DNA of 60,024 bases from JAZMZS01 sp045120955 (lineage in GTDB: Bacteria; Bacillota; Clostridia; Oscillospirales; CAG-272): assembly GCA_045120955.1 (NCBI GenBank), contig JBGVFH010000043.1, forward strand, positions 1 through 60,024. The letters run 5' to 3'. Under the pieces are notes generated by a model. The model searched no databases. It was not told the origin of the DNA and saw only the letters and a program-made list of their open reading frames with translations. Below, one piece after another: positions 35,288 to 44,018 of the stretch (position 1 is the first letter of the stretch; each line of letters opens with the position of its first letter). The translations under genes and the position numbers were made by a program.

Positions 35288-36289
35288 TTACTGCTGTACA
35301 AGAGAGGATATCAGATTGTAGAAATCGTCAGCACCGATGTATGTCTCGGGCAGCTTTCCGTCCCACTTGTTGACATAGTAGTACATGAGAAGCGACTCTA
35401 TATCCTCCTGTGTGAGGTTTTCCGGATTTTTTGCAAAGATGTCCCTTACCTGACCGATGATAGCCGCATCCTTCTGACCTGCATATTCAGCCGCATCCGC
35501 TTGAATTTTTGTTACGTCAAGCTCTGCCTGAGCCGCAATCTTAGCAACTGCCGCATCTGCATTTGCGTTTGTCTCGGAGATATTCTTTGCATATTCAGCC
35601 TCCATAAGAGCCTGTGCCTGCTCTATCTCAGCCTGCTGCTTTTTCTGTGCGGCAACCTGCTTTGCCTCTACGGCAGTAGTAAATGCATCCGAGAAGTCAA
35701 GATTTTCAAGCGATGTGTCAAGCACGTCAATATTGTAGGTGTCCAGCTTGTCGGTGAGTATCTGCTTTATCTCATTTGAAAGCTCCGCTCTCATCTCAAG
35801 CAGCTGCTCTGCCGTGTACTTTGCAATAACACTCTTAACAGCTTCCTGTATTCTGGGAGTGATTACCGTGTCATAATAGGTAATGCCTATCGTACGGTAG
35901 ATATCCTGCGCATTTTCCTTCTGAATCTGGTAGTTGAGCGAATATGTAACGTTTACTTCCTGGATGTCCGAAGAAAAGCAGACGAGATTGGTGCTTGCCT
36001 TTTGGTTTCTGTTATCCATGTTGATAACAGTTTTCCACGGCATTGTGAAATGCACTCCTGCCTCGTATGTGTAGCTCTCGACATTACCAAAGGTGGTAAC
36101 GATACCCGTGTGTCCCGTAGGAACCGTGCGCACACAGCCTGCACCTGCCAAAACAATACCAAGAACGATGACGATACACGAAACGCCCATCATCACGCCC
36201 TTGTTTTTGCTATTGCTTTTTTTTGTGGCTATCATCGCAAACAATGCCGCAACTGCCATAATAATTCCAATAATAAATAACGGTAACAT
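35288..36289 (-). CDS. SPFH/prohibitin-domain membrane protein
   Basis: A 333-residue protein with two N-terminal membrane helices (about 1-20 and 33-50), then an SPFH domain starting VPTGHTGIVTTFGNVESYTY. The C-terminal half is a long Ala/Gln/Glu-rich coiled coil (QVAAQKKQQAEIEQAQALME) as in HflC, HflK and flotillins. Such proteins form membrane scaffolds that control FtsH-type proteases. The gene stands alone, with a near-perfect promoter and AAGAGG before the ATG. Confidence 0.9.
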   Translation of the reverse strand: MLPLFIIGIIMAVAALFAMIATKKSNSKNKGVMMGVSCIVIVLGIVLAGAGCVRTVPTGHTGIVTTFGNVESYTYEAGVHFTMPWKTVINMDNRNQKASTNLVCFSSDIQEVNVTYSLNYQIQKENAQDIYRTIGITYYDTVITPRIQEAVKSVIAKYTAEQLLEMRAELSNEIKQILTDKLDTYNIDVLDTSLENLDFSDAFTTAVEAKQVAAQKKQQAEIEQAQALMEAEYAKNISETNANADAAVAKIAAQAELDVTKIQADAAEYAGQKDAAIIGQVRDIFAKNPENLTQEDIESLLMYYYVNKWDGKLPETYIGADDFYNLISSLVQQ

Positions 36290-36348
36290 AATTGTTTTCC
36301 TCTTTCCTTAAATATTTGTTGTACCAAAAAGCCCTTTGTACGTATGTT

Positions 36349-36377
36349 ATTATATATCAAAGCCGCCCGATTGTCAA
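36349..36377 (-). promoter_or_regulatory. Promoter of the SPFH gene
   Basis: On the minus strand TTGACA (36372-36377), exactly 17 bases, TATAAT (36349-36354). Both boxes are consensus, so strong expression is expected. Confidence 0.8.
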
Positions 36378-36515
36378 TGAATTCCCGAGCAAGCGCCGAA
36401 GAGCGCGGAGATCTGTGAGCAGCCAAAAAGTTCATTTTTTCGGTAATTTGGATTTTTTCTGTATTTTTTGAGCAAATTTGGGGTAAAAAAGGCTTTATCA
36501 TCCATTATTCTTTTG

Positions 36516-36595
36516 AAAATCCGTTCTCGTTTGATCAATAATGAATAACCCAAACAAAAATGCGTCCTCTTGCGAGAACGGATTTTTGTTTGGGT
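36516..36595 (-). repeat. Structured repeat element R1
   Basis: On the minus strand the arm at 36573-36586 can pair perfectly over 14 bases with 36516-36529, or locally with 36556-36569 around a GCAA loop with a G-U pair. The local hairpin is extended by a further 8 bp (ACCCAAAC with GTTTGGGT, 36548-36595). It is the first of four elements with the same plan in the island. The 36290-36600 stretch otherwise holds only the SPFH promoter. Confidence 0.7.
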
Positions 36596-36608
36596 GTTTT
36601 GAACTTAA

Positions 36609-36902
36609 TGACACGAATTAAATGTGCCTGAATACTTACATTACTACATCAAAGATATGGGATACCAAAATATTGTTTTCTACGATAGCTTGAGAGGTTT
36701 CTATAATACTTGTGAGGAAGGCTATCTTAAAAATTTTGCTAAACTTGCTGAGATTTCTTCAATTCACGGCTATATTATGCTGATGGAGGCGGAGGGCTAC
36801 CTCTTCACTATTCACATATTACGAGCAAAGCGAGTAACAAGGTTCTGCGAAGCAGGTTCTTATTACCTATTACTTTCCAAAAACCTTCTCGGACGGATTT
36901 AG
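36609..36902 (+). pseudogene. Gene fragment, possibly the N-terminal part of an AAA-type ATPase
   Basis: The frame reads VPEYLHYYIKDMGYQNIVFY, then SLRGFYNTCEEGYLKNFAKL, before it runs into repeat element R2 at about 36795, where the codons stop looking protein-like (HILRAKRVTRFCEAGSYYLL). The first 55 residues resemble N-termini of clostridial ATPase-like proteins from memory only. No Walker motif is present. No ribosome binding site precedes the GTG at 36624. Most likely a truncated remnant. Confidence 0.45.
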
Positions 36903-36979
36903 TGAAAAGTGAAAAGTGAAAAAGTAAAAACCTTCCCGAACTTCGTCCGAGAAGGTTTTGGCTCGTCTTGACAAAAAAA
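36795..36979 (-). repeat. Structured repeat element R2
   Basis: Minus-strand arm 36944-36959 pairs perfectly over 16 bases with 36880-36895, or locally with 36926-36941 around a CGAAG turn with two G-U wobbles. A purine tract of AGTGAAAAGTGAAAAG type lies between them, and its pyrimidine counterpart (TTATTACCTATTACTT) lies just outside. It lies 44 bases after the minus-strand gene at 37003 and can serve as its terminator. Confidence 0.72.
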
Positions 36980-37002
36980 CGTCAACACGAATATGTTAAA
37001 AA

Positions 37003-37422
37003 TTACTTATCGACAACGATTTTTTCAACAAGCTCCGCAATTTTATCGGTAACATAACCGAGAGCGGCAAACTTGTCTTGGGTTTCCATGTCGGAATCCT
37101 TGATCATTGCCATATTGTTATCAAATGCCGATTTCACCAAATTAACTTTTTTGGTTTCCTCGTTTTGAACGTCATCGTACATCTTTTCATACATTTCCAA
37201 CATTTTGAGAAGCGTTAACTCTCTAGTTTTAAAAACGTCGCAAATTTCGGAAATTTGCTCACAGAAAGCTTCTATATTTTCACTCTCAAACGTTGAAAGT
37301 GCATCTCCCAAGCGATGCAAAGATGTCTGGCTGTTCTCTGTAAGCTGCTTTTGTAATATAGTAAGTTGTACGAATATTTCTTTTGCGGTTAATTTATTTT
37401 CTTCCATTTTTTCTTCCTCCAA
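37003..37422 (-). CDS. Coiled-coil protein of unknown function (frame open further upstream)
   Basis: 139 residues, helical throughout, rich in Glu, Lys and Leu (LTILQKQLTENSQTSLHRL, ELTLLKMLEMYEKMYDD); no catalytic motif. TTG at 37422 and ATG at 37407 (after GGAGG) are the only start candidates. The frame stays open to 37593 and the upstream part is clearly coding-like, so the true product may be longer. It lies between repeat elements R2 and R3. Confidence 0.6.
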   Translation of the reverse strand: MEEEKMEENKLTAKEIFVQLTILQKQLTENSQTSLHRLGDALSTFESENIEAFCEQISEICDVFKTRELTLLKMLEMYEKMYDDVQNEETKKVNLVKSAFDNNMAMIKDSDMETQDKFAALGYVTDKIAELVEKIVVDK

Positions 37423-37593
37423 AATTTTATTCGGAGGACACGCAAGGCATATTTTATTTTCACCTACGAAGCGTGCCCTGCCGTTCTTTACAAGACCTTT
37501 TGCCCGTTTCGGGTAGGTCGCTTCATATTCATTTCCTTGCTCATCAACAACAATTACGTTTTTTTCGATGGGTGTCGTCCCCTTTGTTTTGAC
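37423..37593 (-). other. Open, coding-like extension upstream of the 37003 gene without a standard start codon
   Basis: In frame with the 37003 gene, 57 codons read GTTPIEKNVIVVDEQGNEYE and then TYPKRAKGLVKNGRARFVGE, NKICLACPPN. This looks like a small conserved basic domain with a CxxC-like end. It begins after TAA at 37594-37596 and contains no ATG, GTG or TTG. Either the start is non-standard, or the original 5' end was lost. Confidence 0.55.
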
Positions 37594-37732
37594 TTACTTT
37601 TTGCTAATATCGTTTTTTGTTATGGGTACCATCCCCGATTAGCACTTGTATTATATCACAATCTGATACAACTTTCAGTACATCTTGAAAATTATTTATT
37701 TAATTTACTTTTTGCGGTGTTGATTGAAGTAA

Positions 37733-38042
37733 TCAATAGTTTTTTACTTCAATACACTTGTCCAAAATATCTCTGTTATCGCAATACCCGCTTTCAATTA
37801 AAAGCTCCAACCAATACTCGCTTTCAGAGCATTCTTTTAAGGCAATCTGTAATTTGGCAATAAAATCCGCAGTTCCGTGACCGTAAAATGCTTCGCGAAT
37901 GTTTGCACCTACACTTGTTCCACTACGTATCAACTGATTTGTTAGTACACTTTCCTTTTTGTTCTTGCTTTACATAATTGCAAACTTTGATAACCTGCAA
38001 AGCAAATTCTTTGGATTTCGTAATTAAAGGACTATCTGCCAT
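37733..38042 (-). pseudogene. Four-helix-bundle protein (S23/Avd-like), frameshifted
   Basis: From ATG 38042 the frame reads MADSPLITKSKEFALQVIKV and continues to QEQKGKC, then goes out of frame and stops. The next frame continues VLTNQLIRSGTSVGANIREA and the rest of the domain to 37733. Together they make a normal four-helix-bundle protein of about 100 residues, a family first found in rRNA intervening sequences and also related to retroelement Avd proteins. One extra base near 37936-37940 explains the break. No reverse transcriptase is nearby. Confidence 0.75.
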
Positions 38043-38116
38043 AACCTCATCGTCTTTCTTCTTGATGATTTAATTATATCACAAAACCTCTTACTTTTCA
38101 ACCTTTATAATAAAAA

Positions 38117-38262
38117 TGCTTTTCGGCACAGCGAAAAGCTACCTCACTTATTACCTCTTCCCTTTTACCTATTACTTCCCCAAAAATCCTGCCATTTGAG
38201 GTAAGAGTGAAGAGGTAAGAGGTAAAAAGTAAAAATCCCGCACTTGCGTGCAGGATTTTTTG
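38117..38262 (-). repeat. Structured repeat element R3 (146 bp, near-identical to R4)
   Basis: Minus-strand arm 38250-38260 pairs perfectly with 38182-38192, or locally with 38231-38243 around GCAA with one G-U wobble. The pyrimidine tract 38150-38180 and purine tract 38198-38230 complement each other. A further hairpin GCTTTTCG/CGAAAAGC lies at 38118-38139. The copy at 44019-44164 matches at all but one base. It follows the sialidase-like gene by about 30 bases and is followed on the plus side by TTGACAAAAAA, as R2 is. Confidence 0.8.
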
Positions 38263-38292
38263 AGACGTGTTGACAAAAAAGATGCCACCGCG

Positions 38293-39336
38293 TTATTTTT
38301 CCAGCTCCACGTCAAAATACAGTATCGTATGTCTGTTATGCTCAATAACAAATTTGATATGGCCGTTTTCGTAAAAGCCGTCGGTATAGGAATACGCGCC
38401 AGGGAAGTCTACCAGCGTTGTTTTATATTTCCAGGTTTTCATGTCGTCATCGGATATCCAAAGCTGAAGCGGATAACGCTTGGAGGAATTAGGCGTGTGA
38501 ATAAGCGCGATCCTTCCGCCGTCCAGCATAAAGAGCCTTGGCTTGTTGGCGGGGTTTGGGATATCGGTCAGATAAACCTCTCCCCACGTCCTTCCGCCAT
38601 TCTCGGAATCACATCGACACAGCACACCGCCGTTCGCGCGGGGCGTGCCGTCCTTATAAAATCCGCCGTGCTGCCGCAAAAGCATAGCGATCCTTCCGTC
38701 CGAAAGCTCTGCCAGCGTAGGCTCCGACCAAATCCATCCGTCCGACAGATCCATTCTGCACGCCTCGTGCTTTTCATAGCTTCTGCCCTGATCTCGGCTT
38801 TCAAGCACACCCGATTCACAATAAGGCGTCTTGGTGCGCGTAACGATCTTGTCCTCGTACTCCCTCATGACCCTATCGTGCTCCTCTTTGGTTACGGGGT
38901 AGGTCTGATAGGGTAAAAGAATACGCCCGTCAGAGGTTGTGAGGCGCGCCCTCATAAAAGTGTATTCCGGGAAGAATGGGGGAGCACCGAAATTTTTCCA
39001 CGTGTAGCCGTTGTCAAAGCTTTTCATCATAAAGCATTTCCAATCAAGAAAGCGGACGCTATGCACCGTCAGATACGCGGTGATCTCCTCGCCGTCAACG
39101 GTAAGCTCCGTGCAGTATACGGCTTGTCCGTCCTCCGGATAGATGCTTTCCTTTTTCGACTAGGTCTTGCCCTCGTCCCGGCTGTGAAATACGTATACCC
39201 TGTTTTCGGGATCAGGCTCTCTTACGCCTCCGCATTGGCATACGCACAGCAGCTCACCGTTGGCCGTTCGCTCCAAAAGCGGCTCGCAGCTCAGCGAGGC
39301 AGTATCTATTTGATGGATAGAGATGTGTTTTACCAT
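38293..39336 (-). pseudogene. Sialidase-like (Asp-box/BNR) gene with an in-frame amber codon
   Basis: From ATG 39336 (after GGAGGAC) the frame runs MVKHISIHQIDTASLSCEPL to HSRDEGKT, then TAG, then SKKESIYPEDG and on without further stops to 38293 (347 codons). The stop replaces the Trp of an Asp box (SxDxGxTW), so TGG became TAG. Further Asp boxes (SFDNGYTW, SENGGRTW, SDDDMKTW) mark a six-bladed sialidase-type propeller. The start overlaps the end of the kinase-aldolase gene by seven bases, so they form one operon. Probably a recent loss, unless UAG is read through. Confidence 0.82.
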
Positions 39337-41060
39337 TTTAATATGTCCTCCTTTATTTTTTTACACCCGTTAATAAGCATATTCAGCTCACTTCCTACGC
39401 TGATCATACTGACGCTTTTCTCTAAGGAAGCGTGGATCAGTGTGGGGTCGCCCGTGATAATGCCAAACGGCTTGCCTGCGGCGCGTGCACCGGCCGCGAT
39501 CCTTTCGATCATCCGGATCAGCTCTGATTTATTGCCAATGCACTGCATATCCACAGAAAGATCATTGGGTCCTATAAAAACTCCGCAGACGTCGGGGACA
39601 GACAGTATTTGGTCAAGGTTCTCTACACCGCAAGCTGTTTCAATCTGAGCGTAAATTTTCATTTTTTGGTTTGCCGTGGCCATATACTCCGTCATCGGCG
39701 GGGGATCGTAGAGTGTATGTGCGCGCGTGGTAGAAACGCCCCGTTCTCCTGACGGCGGATATTTTGCATACCGTATCACTTTCTTGATATCCTCAGCGGT
39801 GTTCGTCATAGGGAGCAAAAATCCGCTTACACCCATATCCGCAAGCTTGGTGATGTGGCCTCTGCTGCTGTCACCGATCCGCACGATCATATCAAGCCCC
39901 ACGAGATTTGCTTTTACAGCCAGCTGAGCAATATCCGAATTATCAAAGTATCCGTGTTCATTGTCCAGAATAACAAAGTCAAGTCCGTTGTTTTTGGCTA
40001 TAATTGGAAAGTTGGAAAAACAAATTTCGGAAAGCATTGTTCCAACCCGTATTTCTTCACGCTCTGCAATCATTTTCAATCCCTCCATTCCGATATTCGG
40101 CTTTATTAAGCTGCATTTTAGACCTGTTTTTTCAAGCTTCTGCGATAAAAAGCGGTAACATCGCTTTCCACCACCCCCGCCAACAAGGAGCTCCGTTTTC
40201 GATGGGAGTTGCCGAATTGCATTCAAGACCTGGAAAACAAGCTCTTCGTATCCTTCTTCCTTATATATGAGATCTCCGCCAATCAAACCACTGACCGTGT
40301 ATAGCCTGTTTTGATCGAAATAAGGGCGTTTTTCATAATTTCCGTTGGGATAACTTGCCCCGTGAAGACACGCAATCTGTGTGGCAGTGCCGATATTCAG
40401 TAAATATTGTTCGGATGTCGCCCTGCTTCCCAAAAAGCTTACCTGTTGGTCTCCTATAGGGGTATATATGGAAATGCCCTCGTAGCTTCCTATCGGCGTA
40501 ACTTGCATATATACAGACGGCATTTTCAGCCCCGGGGCATGTTCATTGCGTTTTCCCGTATCAGAAAAGAAGAATCCGGAGGCACAGGCATCGGAAATGT
40601 GTGTTGCATTGCTTCCTGTAAGCCACCACGCAATATAAGAGCCAAGTGTGAAAAACTCTCCCTCACAATTTTGAAAGGCAAGCTTCACAAGGGGCAAATT
40701 GCTTTTCAGTGACGTTCCCATTTGATTAAAATCGATATTGTTGAAACGGGGATCCTCAATATTTCCGCTGCTATCCCTCCAGGAAACGTAATCGGAAAAG
40801 CCGTCACTTGAACTATGCAGTATAAATCCATGCATTTGTACGCTGAAAAAAGCCTTGTTGCAGCAATAGTGTTTACCTTTTTTGAAAATATGGCAAATAC
40901 ACTTCTGTATTTCCGAAAGAGAAACCGAAAAACGTATCCCATCGTTTATTTTGGCGCCCGGAAATGGGATCGCATCCGATAACAATACCTTTTGCGTGCT
41001 TTCATCATAAACACTGTATTTTATAAAAGTGCTGCCAACGTCTGTAAGCAAGCATGCCAC
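39330..41060 (-). CDS. FGGY carbohydrate kinase / HpcH-HpaI aldolase fusion protein
   Basis: 576 residues. Residues 1-330 form a compact FGGY sugar kinase: LTDVGSTFIKYSVYD phosphate loop, SVQMHGFIL, YVSWRDSSG, and TPIGDQQVSF with probable catalytic Asp204, then GGGGGKRCYRFL. Residues 338-576 are an HpcH/HpaI class II aldolase: VGTMLSEI, DNEHGYFD (His369), GERGVSTTRAH (Arg446), IETACGVENLDQI (Glu474 metal ligand), GPNDLS (Asp500 metal ligand). The pair suggests phosphorylation of a keto-sugar followed by retro-aldol cleavage in one chain (inference). The start is GTG at 41060, seven bases after GGAGG. Divergent from an AraC gene. Confidence 0.85.
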   Translation of the reverse strand: MACLLTDVGSTFIKYSVYDESTQKVLLSDAIPFPGAKINDGIRFSVSLSEIQKCICHIFKKGKHYCCNKAFFSVQMHGFILHSSSDGFSDYVSWRDSSGNIEDPRFNNIDFNQMGTSLKSNLPLVKLAFQNCEGEFFTLGSYIAWWLTGSNATHISDACASGFFFSDTGKRNEHAPGLKMPSVYMQVTPIGSYEGISIYTPIGDQQVSFLGSRATSEQYLLNIGTATQIACLHGASYPNGNYEKRPYFDQNRLYTVSGLIGGDLIYKEEGYEELVFQVLNAIRQLPSKTELLVGGGGGKRCYRFLSQKLEKTGLKCSLIKPNIGMEGLKMIAEREEIRVGTMLSEICFSNFPIIAKNNGLDFVILDNEHGYFDNSDIAQLAVKANLVGLDMIVRIGDSSRGHITKLADMGVSGFLLPMTNTAEDIKKVIRYAKYPPSGERGVSTTRAHTLYDPPPMTEYMATANQKMKIYAQIETACGVENLDQILSVPDVCGVFIGPNDLSVDMQCIGNKSELIRMIERIAAGARAAGKPFGIITGDPTLIHASLEKSVSMISVGSELNMLINGCKKIKEDILKW

Positions 41061-41078
41061 CTGACCACCTCCAAGTAA

Positions 41079-41106
41079 ATTATATCACAGTTTTATTCAA
41101 TGTAAA
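41079..41106 (-). promoter_or_regulatory. Promoter of the kinase-aldolase operon
   Basis: On the minus strand TTTACA (41101-41106), 16 bases, TATAAT (41079-41084), just upstream of the GTG start at 41060. Confidence 0.6.
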
Positions 41107-41127
41107 TTGATTTTATATCATAAAACA

Positions 41128-41156
41128 TTGATTTTTCTGCTTTCCTGCGTTATAAT
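41128..41156 (+). promoter_or_regulatory. Promoter of the second AraC gene
   Basis: TTGATT (41128-41133), 17 bases, TATAAT (41151-41156); ATG follows at 41174 after GAGGTGAT. Confidence 0.65.
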
Positions 41157-41173
41157 AGAAATGAGGTGATCTT

Positions 41174-41962
41174 ATGTCAGAAGAATTCGCAAGATTTATC
41201 GTAACGAAAGAGATTCGCTTTAAATATGCAAAAGGGATGCGAGATATTTTTGGAAAGGAATTGCACGTATATCACGAAATTCTCTTTTTTATCGCCGGAG
41301 ATGCGGAGTTCGTGTCTGAGCTTGGAGCCAGAAAATTATCGCCGTTTACCACTGTAATCATCCCCAAGGACACGTTTCACAGCTTTGTTGTTCATGGAAA
41401 CGAAGCGGACTATTGCCGATGCGTTTTGAATTTCGAGAGTGTTTCAGAGCTTGATGAACTGATCAGCTCCAAGCTTAAAAACGTTTTTATAACCACAAAT
41501 GAAAATTTAAAAGAGTTGTTTGTAAAAATGCAGGCTTTAGAGAGCAGTACGTTTTCACAGTTAGAGCGCGAAATCCTGCTAAAAGCATTGTTTGCACAAA
41601 TTCTTGTTGCATTAAACGAGCATGAAAACAGCTTTTTTGACGTTTTGATCAATACGCTTACAGAACAAGTCCTTGCATATATTGATCAAAATATCGAAAA
41701 ATCGCTTTCTGTAAGAAGCTTGGCAAATATGCTGTATATTTCTGAATCCTATCTTGCGCACGTGTTCAAAAAGGACTTGCGTATTTCCATTCACAAATAT
41801 ATCCTGGAAAAGCGCCTCATTATTGCCAACAACAAAATTAAAAAGGGCATCCCGGCAATGCAAGCTGCTGCGGAATGCGGATTTCAGGACTATTCGGGCT
41901 TTTACAGACAGTACAAAAAAATGTTCGGGATTTCGCCGCTTGACACCAAGCAAAAAACTTGA
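41174..41962 (+). CDS. AraC-family transcriptional regulator
   Basis: A 262-residue regulator with an N-terminal cupin (HVYHEILFFIAGDAEFVSE, TVIIPKDTFHSFV) and a C-terminal double helix-turn-helix (LSVRSLANMLYISESYLAHVF and AAECGFQDYSGFYRQYKKMFG). Divergent from the kinase-aldolase/sialidase operon, so it is its likely regulator. GAGGTGAT precedes the ATG. The gene ends 38 bases before the integrase stump, at what looks like a junction of acquired pieces. Confidence 0.92.
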   Translation: MSEEFARFIVTKEIRFKYAKGMRDIFGKELHVYHEILFFIAGDAEFVSELGARKLSPFTTVIIPKDTFHSFVVHGNEADYCRCVLNFESVSELDELISSKLKNVFITTNENLKELFVKMQALESSTFSQLEREILLKALFAQILVALNEHENSFFDVLINTLTEQVLAYIDQNIEKSLSVRSLANMLYISESYLAHVFKKDLRISIHKYILEKRLIIANNKIKKGIPAMQAAAECGFQDYSGFYRQYKKMFGISPLDTKQKT

Positions 41963-42000
41963 CGAATTTCATTTCCACTGTCTCAAAACGGTGCAAGCGC

Positions 42001-42288
42001 CTATCGAAACGTTTGATTCCTCACGATGTGTCTCAAAACAAAAATCCAAAAGTCCGCAAACTCCTTGAAAGTAACAGACTGCGAATTTGCATTTCCGCTA
42101 TTGGAAGCTAGCTGATTTTTGAACTCATTTAGCTTGGTTCTGACATCTGATTGCTTACTTCCCTGCCAATGCTTACGCAACGTTTTTCCAGAGCTATCCC
42201 TCCAAGTAATCTCAGCACGCCATTTATTTAGTTTTTCAACGTAATAAACTGCGCCCTCTCCATTAGATCGCTTTGCTGTGTTTTTCAT
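42001..42288 (-). pseudogene. Tyrosine recombinase (integrase), N-terminal fragment
   Basis: 95 residues matching the start of phage or conjugative-element integrases: the AP2-like arm-binding domain (RSNGEGAVYYVEKLNKWRAE, ITWRDSSGKTLRKHW) and the beginning of the SAM-like core-binding domain (VTFKEFADFWIFVLRH). The catalytic domain with its Arg-His-Tyr residues is absent; the frame stops at 42001 next to the AraC gene. It is a relic of an element that may have used the tRNA-Cys gene at 44163 as target. Confidence 0.8.
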
Positions 42289-42528
42289 TCTTCTCCAATC
42301 TGCCGCATTGATATCCGTCAGGTAACCCGTCAGGTAATAGGTAATAGATTTACAGCGGCAATAAATAAATTTTAGAAGTAAACAACAGCAAAAGATGTTA
42401 AAAAGTTGATTCCGACTTGTTACGCAGATCCAATCAAGATGCTATAAAAAAGATTAAAAAATGCTTGAAAATTCGCAGAATTGAGCAAAAATAATAATAA
42501 AAAGAGCTCAGAATACCTTCTGAGCTCT
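42289..42528. other. Gene-free stretch between integrase stump and IS, with small repeats
   Basis: CCGTCAGGTAA occurs twice (42315-42325, 42327-42337) and runs into GGTAATAGGTAATAG, the same purine tract type as in the R elements. TGCCGC at 42301 and GCGGCA at 42356 are inverted. The rest is A/T-rich without visible genes, up to a palindrome beside the IS. Confidence 0.5.
42504..42527. repeat. Perfect palindrome at the left edge of the IS
   Basis: GAGCTCAGAA and TTCTGAGCTC form a 10-bp stem around TACC, one base outside the left inverted repeat of the IS. It is preceded by AAAAA, as is the GCTTTTCG hairpin of R3. Confidence 0.8.
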
Positions 42529-44018
42529 CAGACTGAAGACAAAGTCACTGAAAAAGTGGCTTTGTTTTTTTGCAAAAAGGAGAAAAGTATGGTATAATAG
42601 AAGAAAGGAAGCGAGGGGAAAAAATGCTAACAAGTGAAAACAAAAAACGCAATCAAATACAGATGTTCTGTATAGATGATCTTGTACCGCAAGACCATAT
42701 GCTGCGAAAGATAGAGAACGCAATAGATTGGAGCTTTATCTATGATCTTGTGAAAGACAGATACAGCGAAGATAAGGGAAGACCAAGCATAGACCCCGTA
42801 ACTTTGATCAAAATACCGATGATACAGTATCTTTATGGGATACGCAGTATGCGGCAGACCATAAAGGAGATAGAAGTGAATTTGGCATACAGATGGTTTT
42901 TGGGATTGGATATAACGGATAAAGTGCCTCATTTCACAACATTCGGAAAGAATTACACAAGAAGATTCAAAGGCACTGACCTGTTTGAGAAGATATTTTC
43001 AAAAATACTCGACGAATGCTTCAAGCATAAGTTCGTAAATCCAACAGAGGTATTTGTGGATGCTACACACGTAAAAGCGTGTGCAAACGGAAAGAAGTAT
43101 ACAACTCAAGTAGTACATGAAGAAGCGTTATTTTATGAGAAGCTGTTAAAAGAAGAAATTGGTGAAGACAGAGCCGAGCATGGCAAAAAGCCGTTGAAGG
43201 ATAAGGATGACGAGGATGGAGACGGTGAAAACAGCGGAGGTTCAGGTGCTGTAAAGGAAGAAAAACAAAGTACCACCGATCCTGACAGCGGATGGTTCCA
43301 TAAGGGCGAACACAAGCAGGTATTTGCATATTCGATAGAGACTGCATGCGACAAGAACGGTTGGATATTAGGGTATACGGTAAACAAAGGAAATCTTCAT
43401 GACAGCAGAACGTTCAAAGGCATATATGACAAGCTCAAACCGTTTGGAATAGAGAAACTGATAGCCGATGCAGCATACAAGACCCCCGCTATTGCAAAAC
43501 TTTTGATAGATGATAATATATCCCCCATATTTCCATACAAACGCCCACAGACTAAAGACGGATTTTTCAAAAAGCACGAATATATATATGACGAGCATTT
43601 TGACTGCTATATATGCCCAAACAACAAGATATTAAAGTATTCTACCACAAACCGAGAAGGCTATCGAGAGTACAAGAGTTGCTCGTCTGATTGTGCTAAC
43701 TGCCCATACTTGCATCAGTGTACGGAAAGTGCAAACCACGTTAAGGTTGTTACTCGGCATATATGGGAAAACTACATAGAAATATGCGAGGATCTTCGTC
43801 ATACAGAGGGAACCAAAGAACTCTATGACAAGAGAAAAGAAACCATCGAACGCCTTTTTGGCACAGCAAAAGAGCATCATGGTTTCCGTTACACGCAGTT
43901 AAAAGGTAAAGCCCGGATGGATATGAAGGTCGGGCTTACTTACGCATGCCTAAATCTGAAAAAATTAGCAAAGATGCTATCCTTGAAATGTGGAAAACTC
44001 CTTTTTGTCTTCAGTCTG
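42529..44018 (+). mobile_element. IS1182-family insertion sequence, complete, 1490 bp
   Basis: Bounded by perfect 15-bp inverted repeats: CAGACTGAAGACAAA at 42529-42543 and its complement at 44004-44018. It holds one transposase gene on the plus strand. No target-site duplication is obvious next to the repeats. Its right end abuts repeat element R4 exactly and its left end abuts a palindrome. Confidence 0.85.

Noticed and set aside
37733..38042. Diversity-generating retroelement
   Set aside because: Only an Avd-like small gene is present; no reverse transcriptase or template/variable repeat pair.
42624..43980. Several minus-strand frames inside the IS transposase
   Set aside because: Shadows of the transposase frame; no start signals or motifs.
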